A DNA stretch of 64,000 nucleotides from Arthrobacter glacialis (lineage in GTDB: Bacteria > Actinomycetota > Actinomycetes > Actinomycetales > Micrococcaceae), in assembly GCF_002909445.1 (NCBI RefSeq), contig NZ_PPXC01000012.1, positions 1 through 64,000 of the forward strand, in the 5' to 3' direction. A program made the position numbers and the translations under genes. The notes beneath the pieces were generated by a model. It made no database searches and had not been told where the DNA came from. It saw only the letters and a program-made list of their open reading frames with translations. Positions 8,917 to 18,956 of this stretch are shown piece by piece. Positions within the stretch are counted from its first letter, which is position 1. The number at the start of each line of letters is the position of its first letter.

Positions 8917-10827
8917 ATGGCGAATAAAGACGAAACCACACTTTTATCCTCACTCGGGCGCCTGGTACCGCACCTAAAAACCATTGCCTGGCGCCTGCTC
9001 GCGGGGCTCCTGACAGCCCTCGCCGCCAGCCTCGTGGCCCTTGCCATCCCGCAGGTCTACCGCGTGCTGGTCAACACGGCCCTGGAACCCGGGAAGGGCA
9101 CCGGCGCGCTCTGGGTAGGGACCGGCGTCGTGCTTGTCCTGGGCATCCTCGAGGCCTGGTTCATGGTGCTGCGCCGCCAGTTCGTGATCGTCCCGGCCAC
9201 CACCGTTGAAACGCGCATGCGCACCGGCTTTTACCGCCACTTGCAGCAGCTCGCCGTGGAATTCCACGACCGCTGGGGCTCCGGCCAGCTGCTCAGCCGC
9301 GCCATGAGCGACTTGAACTTTATGCGCCGCTGGATGGCCTTCGGCGCCATCATGCTGGTGGTGACGGCTCTGACGGTGGTCATTGGGGTGGCGCTCATGT
9401 TCTCCATGAGCTGGGAACTGGGCCTGATCTTCCTGGCCGCCGCAGTCCCGATCACCATTTTCGGCTTCACCTTCCGGCGCTCCTACGGCCGAGCCAGCCG
9501 CAGGAGCCAGGACCAGGCCGGCGACCTCGCCACCGTCGTGGAGGAATCCGTCCGCGGCATCCGGGTGCTGAAGGCGTTTGGCCGCGGCCGCGAGGCGCTC
9601 GATTCCTTCGCCGGCCAGGCGCAGGAACTTCAGGCCACCGAGGTCCACAAGGCCAAGTCCCTGGCCCAGTTCTCCCTAGTGGTCACTCTCTTGCCCGAAC
9701 TGGCACTGGCCGCCGGCTTGGTGGTCGGCATCCTTCTGGTGAATGGCGGAAAGCTCGACGTCGGCACGCTCGTTGCGTTCTTTGCCACGGCTGCCGTCGT
9801 GGCCGGGCCCGTGGAATCCGTGGGCCCCTTGCTGTCGATGACTCTTGCCGCCAAGACGGCGCTGGACAGGCATTTTGAGGTCATGAACGCCGAAAACACC
9901 ATCACCGACCCAGCCAATCCTGTCAGCTTGGAGCAGGTACACGGTGCGCTCGAGTTTCGCGGCGTCCACTTCCGCTTCCCCGACACCCCCGTTGGCGCCC
10001 CGGCGCTGCTCAACGGCGTGAATCTGGAGCTGCGGGCCGGGGAGATCATGGCACTAGTGGGCGTCACCGGAAGCGGCAAGAGCACCCTGCTGAACCTGGT
10101 GCCGCGGCTGTTCGATGTCTCTGCCGGCGCCGTGCTGCTCGATGGCACCGACATCCGCCAGCTGCGGCTGGCGGAACTGCGCACCCACGTTTCCGTGGCC
10201 TTCGAGGACACCACCTTGTTCTCCAACTCGGTGCGCGAGAATGTGCTTTTGGGTGCTGCGGACCATCCTGGCCTGTCCCCTGACCAAATCCTTGAACGAG
10301 CCTTGGAGGTGGCCCAGGCCGGCTTCGCCTACACACTCCCCCACGGTGTGGACACGCTGATTGGCGAGGAAGGCCTCAGTCTCTCCGGCGGCCAGCGCCA
10401 GCGCATTGCCCTGGCCCGAGCCATCGCTGCCAAGCCCGCCGTGCTAATTCTGGATGACCCGCTATCCGCGCTGGATGTGAATACCGAGGAACGAGTATCC
10501 CAGCGGCTGCGCCAGGTGCTCGAGGCGACCACCACATTGATCGTGGCCCACCGTCCCTCAACTGTCGCCATGGCCGACCGTGTGGCGCTGCTGCAGGACG
10601 GGCGCATCACGGCGGTTGGCACCCACGCCGAACTGCTGGCAGGCAATGACCACTACAGGCACGTGCTCGCCAGTCTTGATTCCGAACCCCGTGATCTGGA
10701 CACCGGCCTGGATGACGAACTTCCCGACGACCTCGGCACTGGCCCCCTGCCTGTCGCAGCAGGGCCCGGGGACCAGCCGAGCGAACACCACAGCTCCACA
10801 AACAGCTCAAGGGGAACCGCAGAATGA
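8917..10827 (+). CDS. ABC exporter half-transporter, degenerate-site subunit
   Basis: A 636-residue type I ABC exporter half: six TM helices in the first ~320 residues, then an ATPase domain with Walker [10 protein letters not shown] near 381-389, signature [10 protein letters not shown] near 487 and Walker [13 protein letters not shown] near 508. The residue after the Walker B aspartate, normally catalytic Glu, is Asp here. That is the mark of the degenerate subunit of heterodimeric exporters such as BmrC or TM287. Its own LSGGQ is intact and would serve the partner's ATP site. The stop overlaps the partner's ATG by four bases. Substrate unknown; drug or lipid export is typical. Confidence 0.93.
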   Translation: MANKDETTLLSSLGRLVPHLKTIAWRLLAGLLTALAASLVALAIPQVYRVLVNTALEPGKGTGALWVGTGVVLVLGILEAWFMVLRRQFVIVPATTVETRMRTGFYRHLQQLAVEFHDRWGSGQLLSRAMSDLNFMRRWMAFGAIMLVVTALTVVIGVALMFSMSWELGLIFLAAAVPITIFGFTFRRSYGRASRRSQDQAGDLATVVEESVRGIRVLKAFGRGREALDSFAGQAQELQATEVHKAKSLAQFSLVVTLLPELALAAGLVVGILLVNGGKLDVGTLVAFFATAAVVAGPVESVGPLLSMTLAAKTALDRHFEVMNAENTITDPANPVSLEQVHGALEFRGVHFRFPDTPVGAPALLNGVNLELRAGEIMALVGVTGSGKSTLLNLVPRLFDVSAGAVLLDGTDIRQLRLAELRTHVSVAFEDTTLFSNSVRENVLLGAADHPGLSPDQILERALEVAQAGFAYTLPHGVDTLIGEEGLSLSGGQRQRIALARAIAAKPAVLILDDPLSALDVNTEERVSQRLRQVLEATTTLIVAHRPSTVAMADRVALLQDGRITAVGTHAELLAGNDHYRHVLASLDSEPRDLDTGLDDELPDDLGTGPLPVAAGPGDQPSEHHSSTNSSRGTAE

Positions 10828-12740
10828 GGCCGGCCAAAAAGGAAACGGGCGCTCCGGCGTCGAACGCCCACGAACGGGACAGCAAAACCGCAGCCACCGC
10901 CCAGGGCACGGCCGGCGAGGACCGGGTGAATCTCAGCAAGGCGGAGGGCCGCGCCGTGCGGGAGCGCTCGGTGCGGCTGCTGCGCACGCTGCTGCGCCCG
11001 GTCCGCGTCCGTTTTGCCATCACGGTGGCGCTGGTGGTGCTGTCGCAGACGGCCAAGGTGGCCGGCCCGCTGCTCATTGCGTATGGGATCGACTCCGCGC
11101 TGCCCGCCCTGACCGCTGACGGCGGCGACTGGCTGCCGCTGGCCGTCACGGGCGGCGGCTACGTTCTGGCGGCCCTGGCGGCATCCTGGCTGACGGCGGC
11201 CTACCTGACTGCCACGGCGCGGCTGAGCCAGGCCATGCTGCTGGACCTGCGCATTCAGGTGTTCCGGCACACGCAGCGGCTCAGCATGGAATTCCACGAA
11301 AACTACACCTCCGGGCGCATCATTTCCCGGCAGACCTCGGACTTGGAGGCGCTGCGGGAACTGCTCGATTCCGGCATTTCCTCCTTGGCGTCGGGGCTCG
11401 TTTTCATGGTGCTGACGGCAGTTTCCATCTTCACTCTGGACTGGGTCACGGGGCTGCTGGTGCTGGGCTCGGCTGTGCCGATGTTCCTGCTGTCGCGTTG
11501 GTACCAGAAGCGTTCGCAGGCAGCCTACCGCTCGTCCCGGGTGGTTTCGGCGCGGCTCATTGTGCACTTCATCGAGACCATGACGGGCATCCGCGCGGTG
11601 AAGGCCTTCCGCCGCGAGGAGGACAACGCAGCCCGCTACGAGGAGCTGGCGGAGGACTACCGGCGCGTTACGGTCCGCTCCATCAACCTCAACGGCGTGT
11701 TCCAGCCGGGCCTTGTCTTGATCGGCAACGTGACCGTGGCCGCGGTGCTGCTGGTGGGCGGCTTCCGCGTGCTGGGCGGTGCGTTGGAGGTGGGCGCACT
11801 GTTGGCCCTGCTGCTGGCCACCAAGCGCTTCTTCCAGCCTCTCGGCCAGATGGCCATGTTCTACAACTCGTTCCAGTCGGCTCAGGCCGCCTTGGAGAAA
11901 GTATCCGGATTGCTCGAGGAAGTCCCCACCGTCCGGCCACCGCGCAACCCCGTTCCCCTGCCGGCAGCACGTGGCGACATCCGCTTCACCGCTGCGGAGT
12001 TCCGCTACGGTGACGGCCCGGTGGTGGTGCCGAGCCTTGATCTGCACATCCCCGCGGGTCAGACTGTGGCCGTGGTCGGGGCAACCGGGGCCGGCAAGTC
12101 GACCCTGGCCAAGCTAATGGCCCGCTTCTACGACGTCACTGCTGGTTCGTTGACGCTCGACGGCGTGGACTTGCGCGAGCTTTCCAGCACCGATCTGCGC
12201 CGCGCCGTGGTCATGGTCACGCAGGAGGCGTTTTTGTTCAGCGGCACCGTCGCCGAGAACATCGCCCTGGGGCGGCCGTCTGCCACCCGTGCGGAAGTTG
12301 AGGCTGCCGCCGGCAACGTGGGGGCGGACGCATTCATCCGGGCCCTGCCGGACGGCTACGACACCGATGTGAACAAGCGCGGCGGCCGGGTGTCGGCCGG
12401 CCAGCGGCAGCTGATCTCCTTTGCCCGGGCCTTTCTGGCCAATCCGGCAGTGCTGATCCTCGACGAGGCAACCTCCTCCCTGGACATCCCGTCCGAACGC
12501 CTGGTTCAGGAGGGCCTGCACCGTCTGCTCAGCTCCAACGTTTCGGTCCGGTCCGGCGGCCCGACTGTAGGACGGACAGCCCTGGTCATTGCGCACCGCT
12601 TGTCCACCGTGGCCAGTGCGGACAGGGTCCTGGTGGTGCACGAGGGGCGAATTGTGGAAGACGGCTCCCCGGCGGAGCTGTTGGCCCGTGGCGGGCGCTT
12701 TGCCGAGCTGCATGGCGCCTGGCAGGACTCCCTCATCTGA
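10824..12740 (+). CDS. ABC exporter half-transporter, consensus-site subunit
   Basis: A 638-residue partner of the preceding gene. A charged N-terminal extension of ~50 residues precedes six TM helices. The ATPase domain has Walker [10 protein letters not shown] near residue 420, Walker [13 protein letters not shown] with the catalytic Glu intact, and a weakened signature RVSAGQRQL in place of LSGGQ. With the upstream subunit this forms one competent ATP site (this Walker A/B with the partner's LSGGQ) and one degenerate site. ATGA overlap indicates coupled translation. The gene is followed by a large hairpin. Confidence 0.93.
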   Translation: MRPAKKETGAPASNAHERDSKTAATAQGTAGEDRVNLSKAEGRAVRERSVRLLRTLLRPVRVRFAITVALVVLSQTAKVAGPLLIAYGIDSALPALTADGGDWLPLAVTGGGYVLAALAASWLTAAYLTATARLSQAMLLDLRIQVFRHTQRLSMEFHENYTSGRIISRQTSDLEALRELLDSGISSLASGLVFMVLTAVSIFTLDWVTGLLVLGSAVPMFLLSRWYQKRSQAAYRSSRVVSARLIVHFIETMTGIRAVKAFRREEDNAARYEELAEDYRRVTVRSINLNGVFQPGLVLIGNVTVAAVLLVGGFRVLGGALEVGALLALLLATKRFFQPLGQMAMFYNSFQSAQAALEKVSGLLEEVPTVRPPRNPVPLPAARGDIRFTAAEFRYGDGPVVVPSLDLHIPAGQTVAVVGATGAGKSTLAKLMARFYDVTAGSLTLDGVDLRELSSTDLRRAVVMVTQEAFLFSGTVAENIALGRPSATRAEVEAAAGNVGADAFIRALPDGYDTDVNKRGGRVSAGQRQLISFARAFLANPAVLILDEATSSLDIPSERLVQEGLHRLLSSNVSVRSGGPTVGRTALVIAHRLSTVASADRVLVVHEGRIVEDGSPAELLARGGRFAELHGAWQDSLI

Positions 12741-12761
12741 GCCCCGCCCCGCCACGCTAAC

Positions 12762-12834
12762 CTGCCTCGTGAACGGGCAGTAGTTGTTGATGTTCCGCGA
12801 AAACATCAACAACTACTGCCCGTTCACGAGGCAG
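12762..12834. terminator. 33-bp perfect inverted repeat between convergent genes
   Basis: Left arm 12762-12794 and right arm 12802-12834 are perfect reverse complements over 33 bases with a seven-base loop (CCGCGAA). It sits 21 bases after the ABC stop and 8 bases before the stop of the convergent MocR gene, so it could stop transcription from both sides. There is no T-run, and the stem is much longer than a normal intrinsic terminator. A REP/MITE-like dispersed element is an alternative. Confidence 0.75.
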
Positions 12835-12842
12835 AAGAGGGC

Positions 12843-14231
12843 TTAGAGTACCGTCCCGATGCGGCGGACACCCTCTTGGATCTGGGCGATGGTGGCAGCG
12901 CTGTAGGACAGGCGCATGTGCGGAGCTGGTGGCTCGTCAACGTAGTAGTGCTTTCCGTCGCCAATAAACACGCCCACGCCCTGGGCGGCCGCCGTCAAGG
13001 CGCTGGTGTTGGTGCCATCGGGCAGTTTGACCCACAGGTGGATGCCGCCGGAAGGCACCTCCACCACCCGCGCTCCGGGCAGCGAGGCGTGAACTTCGTT
13101 GACCATCGCGTCGCGGCGCTCGCGCAGGCCCGTGCGCAAACGCTTGATGTGCCGAGGCCATGCCGAGGAAGTCAAGAGACCCAAAGAGATCTCCTGGGCC
13201 AGCGCCGGAACGCACATGTCATCGGCAATGCGAGCCGTGCGCAGGCGTTCTCCGGCGGGACCCCTGGCGGCCAGGGCGCCAACGCGCAGCCCAGGGGCGG
13301 CGGGTTTGCTCAGTGTGGCGATGGTGACAACGTGACCGTCCGGGTCCTGGGTGAACAGCGGTGGAGGGGCCGATCCCTCCAACGTAAGGTGCCTGGCCCA
13401 GTCATCCTCGATGATAAAGGCACCATACTTTTTGGCCAGGGCCAGTACCTCAACGCGACGTGACGGGCTCAGGATTGCCCCCGTCGGGTTGGCGTAGCAC
13501 GGCTGCAGGTAAATGAGCTTTGCGCGGGTGCGTTCCAGCGCATCAGCGAGTTTGTCCGGTCGGATGCCGTCGGCGTCGGCCGTCACTGCAGCAATGCCCA
13601 GCCCGGCTGCCTGGGCGGCAATGATGGCGCCCGGGTAGCTGGGGCTTTCGGTGATAACCGTGGATCCGGGATCGGCAAGGGTGCGCATGGCGAACACCAG
13701 CGATTGCTGGCCCCCAGGCATGATGAGCACCTCGCCGGGTTCTGCATTGAGTTCCGCGGCGAAGACGCTCCGCAGTTCCGGCAGGCCCATCGGCGGCGCC
13801 ATGGTCCAGGCGCGGTGGCTCTTCGCGCAGCGGGAACCAATGGTGCGCAGTTCATCGAACGGCTGCAGCTCGGGTGAGAGATAGCCCCAGGAGAGCTGGA
13901 CGTCGTCGGCCGTTGCATAGCCGCCAGTGCGGCCTGTGCGGTTCGGGTCCACCCTGGAACGCCCCAACGCGGAGGACTGCCACGCATAGTCCGGCTCCTG
14001 CAGGGCAGTGCCGGGTGAGTCGCGGCCTGCAACAAAGGTGCCACGCCCGGGTTCAGCCCGCACGATTCCCAGCGCAGTGAGGGTGGTGATCGCCGCGGTG
14101 ATGGTCACCGGACTCGCACCGTAGTTCTTTGACAGCACCCGAACGGAGGGGAGCTTCTCTCCCACAGCCATGGCGTTGGCTTGCAGCTGCAGAAGCGTGG
14201 CAATCTCGGAGGCTCTGTTATCACTTGACAC
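12843..14231 (-). CDS. MocR-type (GntR-aminotransferase) transcriptional regulator
   Basis: A 462-residue fusion of an N-terminal GntR winged helix (residues ~5-68, LPSVRVLSKNYGASPVTITAA recognition region) and a fold-type I aminotransferase domain. The PLP-binding lysine is K309 in LSKPAAPGLRVG; the aspartate pairing with the PLP ring nitrogen is in IIEDDW near 275-278, and NPTG is near 248-251. MocR proteins usually sense amino acids, amines or PLP itself and control adjacent genes. The divergent neighbour is a small membrane protein 117 bases away, so the target is not obvious. Confidence 0.88.
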   Translation of the reverse strand: MSSDNRASEIATLLQLQANAMAVGEKLPSVRVLSKNYGASPVTITAAITTLTALGIVRAEPGRGTFVAGRDSPGTALQEPDYAWQSSALGRSRVDPNRTGRTGGYATADDVQLSWGYLSPELQPFDELRTIGSRCAKSHRAWTMAPPMGLPELRSVFAAELNAEPGEVLIMPGGQQSLVFAMRTLADPGSTVITESPSYPGAIIAAQAAGLGIAAVTADADGIRPDKLADALERTRAKLIYLQPCYANPTGAILSPSRRVEVLALAKKYGAFIIEDDWARHLTLEGSAPPPLFTQDPDGHVVTIATLSKPAAPGLRVGALAARGPAGERLRTARIADDMCVPALAQEISLGLLTSSAWPRHIKRLRTGLRERRDAMVNEVHASLPGARVVEVPSGGIHLWVKLPDGTNTSALTAAAQGVGVFIGDGKHYYVDEPPAPHMRLSYSAATIAQIQEGVRRIGTVL

Positions 14232-14348
14232 ACAGATATTAGATAGCGTTACTGCATTTCCGTCAACATTGTTACTCCCGGTTGCCAGTCCATGTCAACT
14301 GTGGCAGCCTGACGATACTTCAGAGTTCTGAGCCGGAAAGGACAGTCC

Positions 14349-14582
14349 ATGGATGCCAACCCCATATTGCCCGTCGAATTCGTGCTGCTTCAATGGGCCG
14401 TTGCCGCCATGTACCTTGCCATTGTGGTCTGGGCGCTGGTCACACTGGCTAAGGCCAACTCCCTCACAGTGGGGGCACGCATTTCTTGGCTGGTGCTGAT
14501 TGTCATTGTTCCGTTTGTGGGGTCTGCCGCATGGCTCGGATTCACCTTCGTGCAAAGCTCCAGAAAACAAACCGCCAAATAG
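14349..14582 (+). CDS. Small PLDc_N-type membrane protein
   Basis: A 77-residue protein with two hydrophobic helices (about residues 11-34 and 45-66) joined by a short polar stretch, and a basic tail. The pattern, including LVLIVIVPFVGSAAWLGF, fits the PLDc_N (phospholipase D nuclease N-terminal) domain found alone in many actinobacteria. It has no catalytic residues; a membrane-associated role is all that can be inferred. AAAGGAC lies seven bases before the ATG. Confidence 0.75.
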   Translation: MDANPILPVEFVLLQWAVAAMYLAIVVWALVTLAKANSLTVGARISWLVLIVIVPFVGSAAWLGFTFVQSSRKQTAK

Positions 14583-14700
14583 CATGCACATCTTATGACT
14601 GGGACAGAACCATGGAACGCAACAAGCGGGCACTCTTGACTAATAGCCTGAGCCGGCCGGTCACGGCCGGCATCAGGCGTCCGGGGTAGACTGCCTGACC

Positions 14701-15549
14701 ATGACCGCCATGCCACACGCCATCAAAACCATCCACGCAATCTTCCTCGATGTTGACGGCACGTACGCAGACTTCGGGGTTGTCCCCGCTGCCCACGTTC
14801 GGGCCGTCCGCGCGGCACGGAAGGCCGGTCATAAGGTCCTGTTGTGCACCGGGCGCCCGGTGTCGATGTTGCCGGAGAGCATCCTCGGGACCGGCTTTGA
14901 CGGGCTGGTTGCCAGCGCCGGGGCCTACGTGGAAGTCGCCGGGGAGGTTCTCCTGGACAGGAGGTTCCCGGACGATCTTGCAGCTAGGACCGTGGCTGTC
15001 CTCGACGCACACAACGCTGTTTACGTCTTGGAAGCGCAGGAGTCCCTGCACGTTGCCGCGGCCGCGGAGCAACGGCTGCGCGCCATCATCGAGGGGCATT
15101 TCCAACGCTCCCCCGATGGCCACGCACAAGGTTCCTCGGCCATTCTGGGCTCGCTGCGTCCTTGGTCCGCCAACAGCCCGGCCTTCGCCAAGGTCTCAGT
15201 CTTTGAGGTACCCATGGAGATGGGCCTGATTGCCGCGGAAATTGGTGCGGAGATCGCCGTCGTGGCCAACTCCATTGCCAACGAGGGCTCGCATGCCGGT
15301 GAGCTGTACCAGCGTGGCATCAGCAAGGCCGACGGCGTGGCCGTCGCCATTGAGCGCCTGGGCATTGCCCGTGCAGACACCATCGCCTTCGGTGACGGCC
15401 AAAACGATGTGGAGATGATCGCGTACGCCGGCCTCGGCGTCGCCATCGACGGGTCCAGCCCGGAACTGCTGGCCTTGGCGGACCGCACGGCCCCGCCGCC
15501 CAGCCGCGAGGGCATCGCTACAGCATTCGCTGACCTTGGGCTGCTCTGA
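14701..15549 (+). CDS. HAD-superfamily (Cof-type) hydrolase
   Basis: A 282-residue cytoplasmic phosphatase of the Cof/IIB HAD group. Motif I is FLDVDGTYAD near residues 15-24, motif II is LLCTGRP near 49-55, and motifs III/IV are FGDGQNDVEMI near 230. The cap domain lies between. Such enzymes dephosphorylate sugar phosphates or cofactor intermediates; substrate not predictable. The ATG at 14701 was chosen; a second ATG four codons later is possible. It is followed by luxS after 118 bases. Confidence 0.88.
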   Translation: MTAMPHAIKTIHAIFLDVDGTYADFGVVPAAHVRAVRAARKAGHKVLLCTGRPVSMLPESILGTGFDGLVASAGAYVEVAGEVLLDRRFPDDLAARTVAVLDAHNAVYVLEAQESLHVAAAAEQRLRAIIEGHFQRSPDGHAQGSSAILGSLRPWSANSPAFAKVSVFEVPMEMGLIAAEIGAEIAVVANSIANEGSHAGELYQRGISKADGVAVAIERLGIARADTIAFGDGQNDVEMIAYAGLGVAIDGSSPELLALADRTAPPPSREGIATAFADLGLL

Positions 15550-15667
15550 GCGGGTGCCGCCCCTGAGCGCACTGGGCCATCCAAAGCTCCGCGAGCTAGG
15601 ATAAAAGTGGCGCTGTACCCGCCGCGATCAAACCCACGCTTCGACACCGACGCATGAAAGCCAAACC

Positions 15668-16135
15668 ATGAATCCTGCACGCATGAACGTAGAGTCTTTC
15701 AACCTTGACCACCGCACGGTCGCTGCTCCCTATGTGCGGGTTGCCGACCGTAAGGTGCTCCCGCTTGGCGACGTCATTACCAAATATGACGTCCGCTTCA
15801 CCCAGCCCAACGTGGCCCACCTGGGCATGAAAGCCATCCATTCCCTGGAGCATCTCTTTGCCGAAAGCTCACGGAACCATTCGCAAGCCGTCATCGATTT
15901 CTCCCCCATGGGCTGCCAAACCGGCTACTACTTGATCCTTGCGGGCGAACCGGACATTGCCGGCGTGGTGGACCTCATCGAAGCCACTCTGTCGGACGTT
16001 TTGAAGGCCACGGAGGTCCCGGCGGCCAATGAGGTGCAGTGCGGCTGGGGAGAAAACCACTCCCTGGATGCCGCCCAGGATGCCGCCCGGGCATTCCTGG
16101 CGCAGCGTGCCGTCTGGGAGCAGGTCTCTGCTTGA
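15668..16135 (+). CDS. luxS: S-ribosylhomocysteine lyase LuxS
   Basis: A 155-residue LuxS splitting S-ribosylhomocysteine into homocysteine and DPD, the precursor of AI-2. The metal site HSLEH (H58, H62) with general base E61 and third ligand C125 (VQCGW) is intact, as is catalytic C83 in [11 protein letters not shown]. Length is normal. The stop is inside the TTGA overlap with the next gene, which makes its substrate, so the pair completes SAH detoxification. AI-2 signalling is not implied: no Lsr or LuxP-like receptor is in the window. Confidence 0.97.
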   Translation: MNPARMNVESFNLDHRTVAAPYVRVADRKVLPLGDVITKYDVRFTQPNVAHLGMKAIHSLEHLFAESSRNHSQAVIDFSPMGCQTGYYLILAGEPDIAGVVDLIEATLSDVLKATEVPAANEVQCGWGENHSLDAAQDAARAFLAQRAVWEQVSA

Positions 16136-16887
16136 GCGCCGTTGAAGTCATCATCATTGTCGCAATGGAGGAAGAAATTTCCCCCTTTCTGCAGCGCGCC
16201 ACATCCGTTGCTGAGCCGGTGCGGGTGGGTAATGCAATCCATCGCACAGCGGTCATCAATGGTCACGTGGCACTCCTGGTCCAGAGCGGCATAGGCCTGG
16301 TCAACGCCGCCGGGGCTGCCACCTCCGCACTGTTGCTGGCCAACAGGGATGAGCCGGACGCCGGACAACCGTTGGTCATCAGCGCCGGCAGTGCTGGCGG
16401 GCTGGGCGATGCGGTGCGGGTCGGCGATGTTGTGATTGGCGCCAATCTCATTAACGCCGACGCCGATGCGCGCGCCTTTGGCTACGAGTTGGGACAGGTC
16501 CCGGGCATGCCGGCGTCCTATCCTGTGCCGCAGTTCCTGCTGGACGTCAGCGCCGTCGAAACGGTTAAGGATGGCCTGGTGGATACGGTGCATCAGGGAC
16601 TCATGGTTTCCAGCTACTCCTTTGTTGGCCACGAGCGTTCTGCTGTCATCAAGGCCGCGTTTGAGCAGGTCCTCTCCACGGACATGGAATCCTCTGCCAT
16701 CGCCCAGACCTGCCGCGTCCATGGCGCCCCGTTCCTGGCCATTCGAGGAATCTCCGATCTTTGCGGTCCGGCATCCGACGCCGATTTCCTGACCCATGTT
16801 GACGACGCTGCCGAACGTTCGGCCGAAATCACCACCGCCGTCGTCGAGTCTTGGTTTGCTGCTGGGGCTCCGCAGACCGGGATCTAG
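16132..16887 (+). CDS. mtnN: 5'-Methylthioadenosine/S-adenosylhomocysteine nucleosidase
   Basis: A 251-residue MTAN (Pfs) that hydrolyses SAH to adenine and S-ribosylhomocysteine, and MTA to adenine and methylthioribose. Visible family parts are [11 protein letters not shown] at the N-terminus, [22 protein letters not shown], the ribose-binding [10 protein letters not shown] and the catalytic-Asp segment IRGISDLCG. The frame is open further upstream within luxS. I use the TTG at 16132, which gives a TTGA overlap with the luxS stop and has GGGAGCAGG upstream; the ATG at 16165 is an alternative. Confidence 0.92.
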   Translation: MSAVEVIIIVAMEEEISPFLQRATSVAEPVRVGNAIHRTAVINGHVALLVQSGIGLVNAAGAATSALLLANRDEPDAGQPLVISAGSAGGLGDAVRVGDVVIGANLINADADARAFGYELGQVPGMPASYPVPQFLLDVSAVETVKDGLVDTVHQGLMVSSYSFVGHERSAVIKAAFEQVLSTDMESSAIAQTCRVHGAPFLAIRGISDLCGPASDADFLTHVDDAAERSAEITTAVVESWFAAGAPQTGI

Positions 16888-16920
16888 CGAAGGCGTCAGC
16901 GCATCGTGGCCGCTCAGGGA

Positions 16921-17586
16921 CTAAAGCCTTGTCAACCCGTTCCCCACGATGACTACACCTATCATCAGCAGGATCAAAATGGTGACAGTTCGATTGTTCC
17001 GCCCGAACCAGGCCCGCGCCCCATGCAGCCACGCTTCAACCTTCACCGGCGACACTATTGCTCCGATGACGGGAATGGCCACAGTGCTCGCGGACAACAC
17101 CGTGTATATGGCAATCACCACGCCAGCTTCACCCACTGTGAGCCCGCCCCCTGCCACGGAAAGGGCCGCGGCGGCAGTTAGCAGGATCGACTTTGGCCGC
17201 AGATTCAGAACAACCCCAAAGCCGAACGATGACCACGGCCCCAGCAATCCCACACTTGCCAGCCACTTGGGTTCAGCCCCCACGGGCTTGCCCCGGCTGC
17301 GACGCCAAACGACTATTGCCAACGCCACCAACGCCAGCCCGATGACGATCTGGGCGAGCGCGTTGAACGTCTGCTGACCACCGAGCGCTGGTTCCGGGAG
17401 GAAGGATGCCAGGAGCACAAAGCTGGTCACAATGCTGGCGATGCCAAGTACCCAGCCCATTAGGTACGGCACCGAGGAGCTTCGGTTGTGCTTGGACAAC
17501 AGGATGAGGATGGTTGCCATAATCGGCACCGAACTCAGCGCTGACGCAACGGAGATGGGCAGAAGGTGACCGAGTGCTTGCAACAT
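16921..17586 (-). CDS. GAP/Sap-family membrane protein
   Basis: A 221-residue polytopic protein of about six TM helices, resembling the GAP (sulfolipid-1-addressing, Sap) family of actinobacteria. The central segment NLRPKSILLTAAAALSVAGGGL matches the family's N-P-K-x-LL region. In mycobacteria the relatives move cell-wall lipids; function outside mycobacteria is untested. It is convergent with the nucleosidase gene. Confidence 0.7.
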   Translation of the reverse strand: MLQALGHLLPISVASALSSVPIMATILILLSKHNRSSSVPYLMGWVLGIASIVTSFVLLASFLPEPALGGQQTFNALAQIVIGLALVALAIVVWRRSRGKPVGAEPKWLASVGLLGPWSSFGFGVVLNLRPKSILLTAAAALSVAGGGLTVGEAGVVIAIYTVLSASTVAIPVIGAIVSPVKVEAWLHGARAWFGRNNRTVTILILLMIGVVIVGNGLTRL

Positions 17587-17711
17587 ATTGCCGGCCTAGC
17601 CCAGTGGGCGCCGGAGCGACCGGCTTCTTGAGCCCGCTCGGCGCATGTCCATAGGCTCCGCGTGGTTCCTCCACGTTTCGGGCACGGGGGCCAGGGCGAA
17701 CGGGTGCGGTG

Positions 17712-18842
17712 TCATAAGCCGACCGTCTGGATGCCCGCAGTGTCGGGTCGGGCATCCCCACGGCCTTTACGCGCTGGGCCGCCCATGGCTGTTGTATGGC
17801 GAAGGAACACCACCAGCCAACTGAAGATCAGGAGGAAGGCCACCAATTCCACAGCCGTCAGATTGTAGTAGCCGGTCACAAAAAATATGGCCAAGACAAC
17901 AATGATCCCGACGAAGCAATAACCAAGCAAAACAAATACCCGCGGTGTGGCTGGAATCAGTCTGGGCAGCCCAATCACCATGGCAACGAATATGGCAGCC
18001 ATTCCAGTGGCCGCGACGTTGTGTGCCGTAAGAAATTCATCAACCGGAAAAATGCCGACACAGGCCAGCAACACACCAATCAATGCCAGCGCCCCACGGA
18101 CAAGGTTTCGTCCCTTCAATTCCTTCTCCGACACCACCGGAATGGTCGCCGTGGCATAGTGGGCCACAGTCGTCACGATCACCCCGGCAATGATGAGCGT
18201 CAGGTTGAACGCGAGGGCCGAGATGTCATCGGTAATGCCCAGGGAGCTGAGGTTTTTCTGCCACCACAGAGGGTCCGTGGCACTGAGCATGCTGGCGAAG
18301 GACCCCACCACAAGAAAAACAATCAGGATGGTTGAAACGCTCATGGGAGTGAGGTGGACTGCGCTGAGGAAGGCAGCATAGGCAGTCACGGCGATAGCCA
18401 CTGCCGCCAGAACCGCGGCGGGTAAGGTGAAGACCACAGCTCCCGCGAAGGATTTCCCCATTAAATCTGCAAGCCCCAGCCACCCCAACAGGGCGATAAG
18501 GGCGTGCGCCAGCCCCAGGGCGGCAATGTCGTACCAACGCAGCCGCACCTGTGAGGTGGGCTGTCCCTCGCGTCCCTTCGCAGCGGCTGTTCCCTCGGCA
18601 TTGAGCAGAATTTGTGCTCCAACAAACGTGACCATGGCCGCTATGGCTGAACCGAGGGCAACGAACTGGCCCACCGAGCCGGGACCGGAAATGGAGAGTT
18701 CCCGGTCCCAAAACCAGATCAATGCCAAGAGGATCCCCGCTGCGAACGCTGCTGCTGCGGCCAGCAGAGCGGATGATTCAAGCGACTCCGAGCTGGCCAC
18801 CGGATGCCGCAGGAGCCGGCGGATGGGTGTGGACTGGTTCAT
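17712..18842 (-). CDS. DUF998-like multi-pass membrane protein
   Basis: A 376-residue membrane protein with about ten TM helices. The DPLWWQKNLSSLG segment near the middle and GIFPVDEFLTAHNVAATGMA in the second half match the pattern of DUF998 proteins, for which no activity is established. N-terminal ~20 residues and C-terminal ~25 are polar and basic, probably cytoplasmic. It lies 114 bases downstream of a second membrane protein and may be the last gene of the LAL-MFS transcription unit. Confidence 0.7.
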   Translation of the reverse strand: MNQSTPIRRLLRHPVASSESLESSALLAAAAAFAAGILLALIWFWDRELSISGPGSVGQFVALGSAIAAMVTFVGAQILLNAEGTAAAKGREGQPTSQVRLRWYDIAALGLAHALIALLGWLGLADLMGKSFAGAVVFTLPAAVLAAVAIAVTAYAAFLSAVHLTPMSVSTILIVFLVVGSFASMLSATDPLWWQKNLSSLGITDDISALAFNLTLIIAGVIVTTVAHYATATIPVVSEKELKGRNLVRGALALIGVLLACVGIFPVDEFLTAHNVAATGMAAIFVAMVIGLPRLIPATPRVFVLLGYCFVGIIVVLAIFFVTGYYNLTAVELVAFLLIFSWLVVFLRHTTAMGGPARKGRGDARPDTAGIQTVGL

Positions 18843-18956
18843 GTGAATCCCTCCCCTGACGAATTCCTGGCACCCGAAATGGGTGCCAAATCTAAGCCAA
18901 AACTAACTGCCGGCCCGTCGGGGCAAATCATTCCCGGTGGGTGATGTTGGCGGCCG

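Noticed and set aside
10653-12047. 464-codon minus-strand frame opposite the ABC exporter genes
   Set aside because: Composition (His/Gln/Arg/Gly-rich) is that of a GC-rich antisense shadow; the plus-strand exporters have complete motifs.
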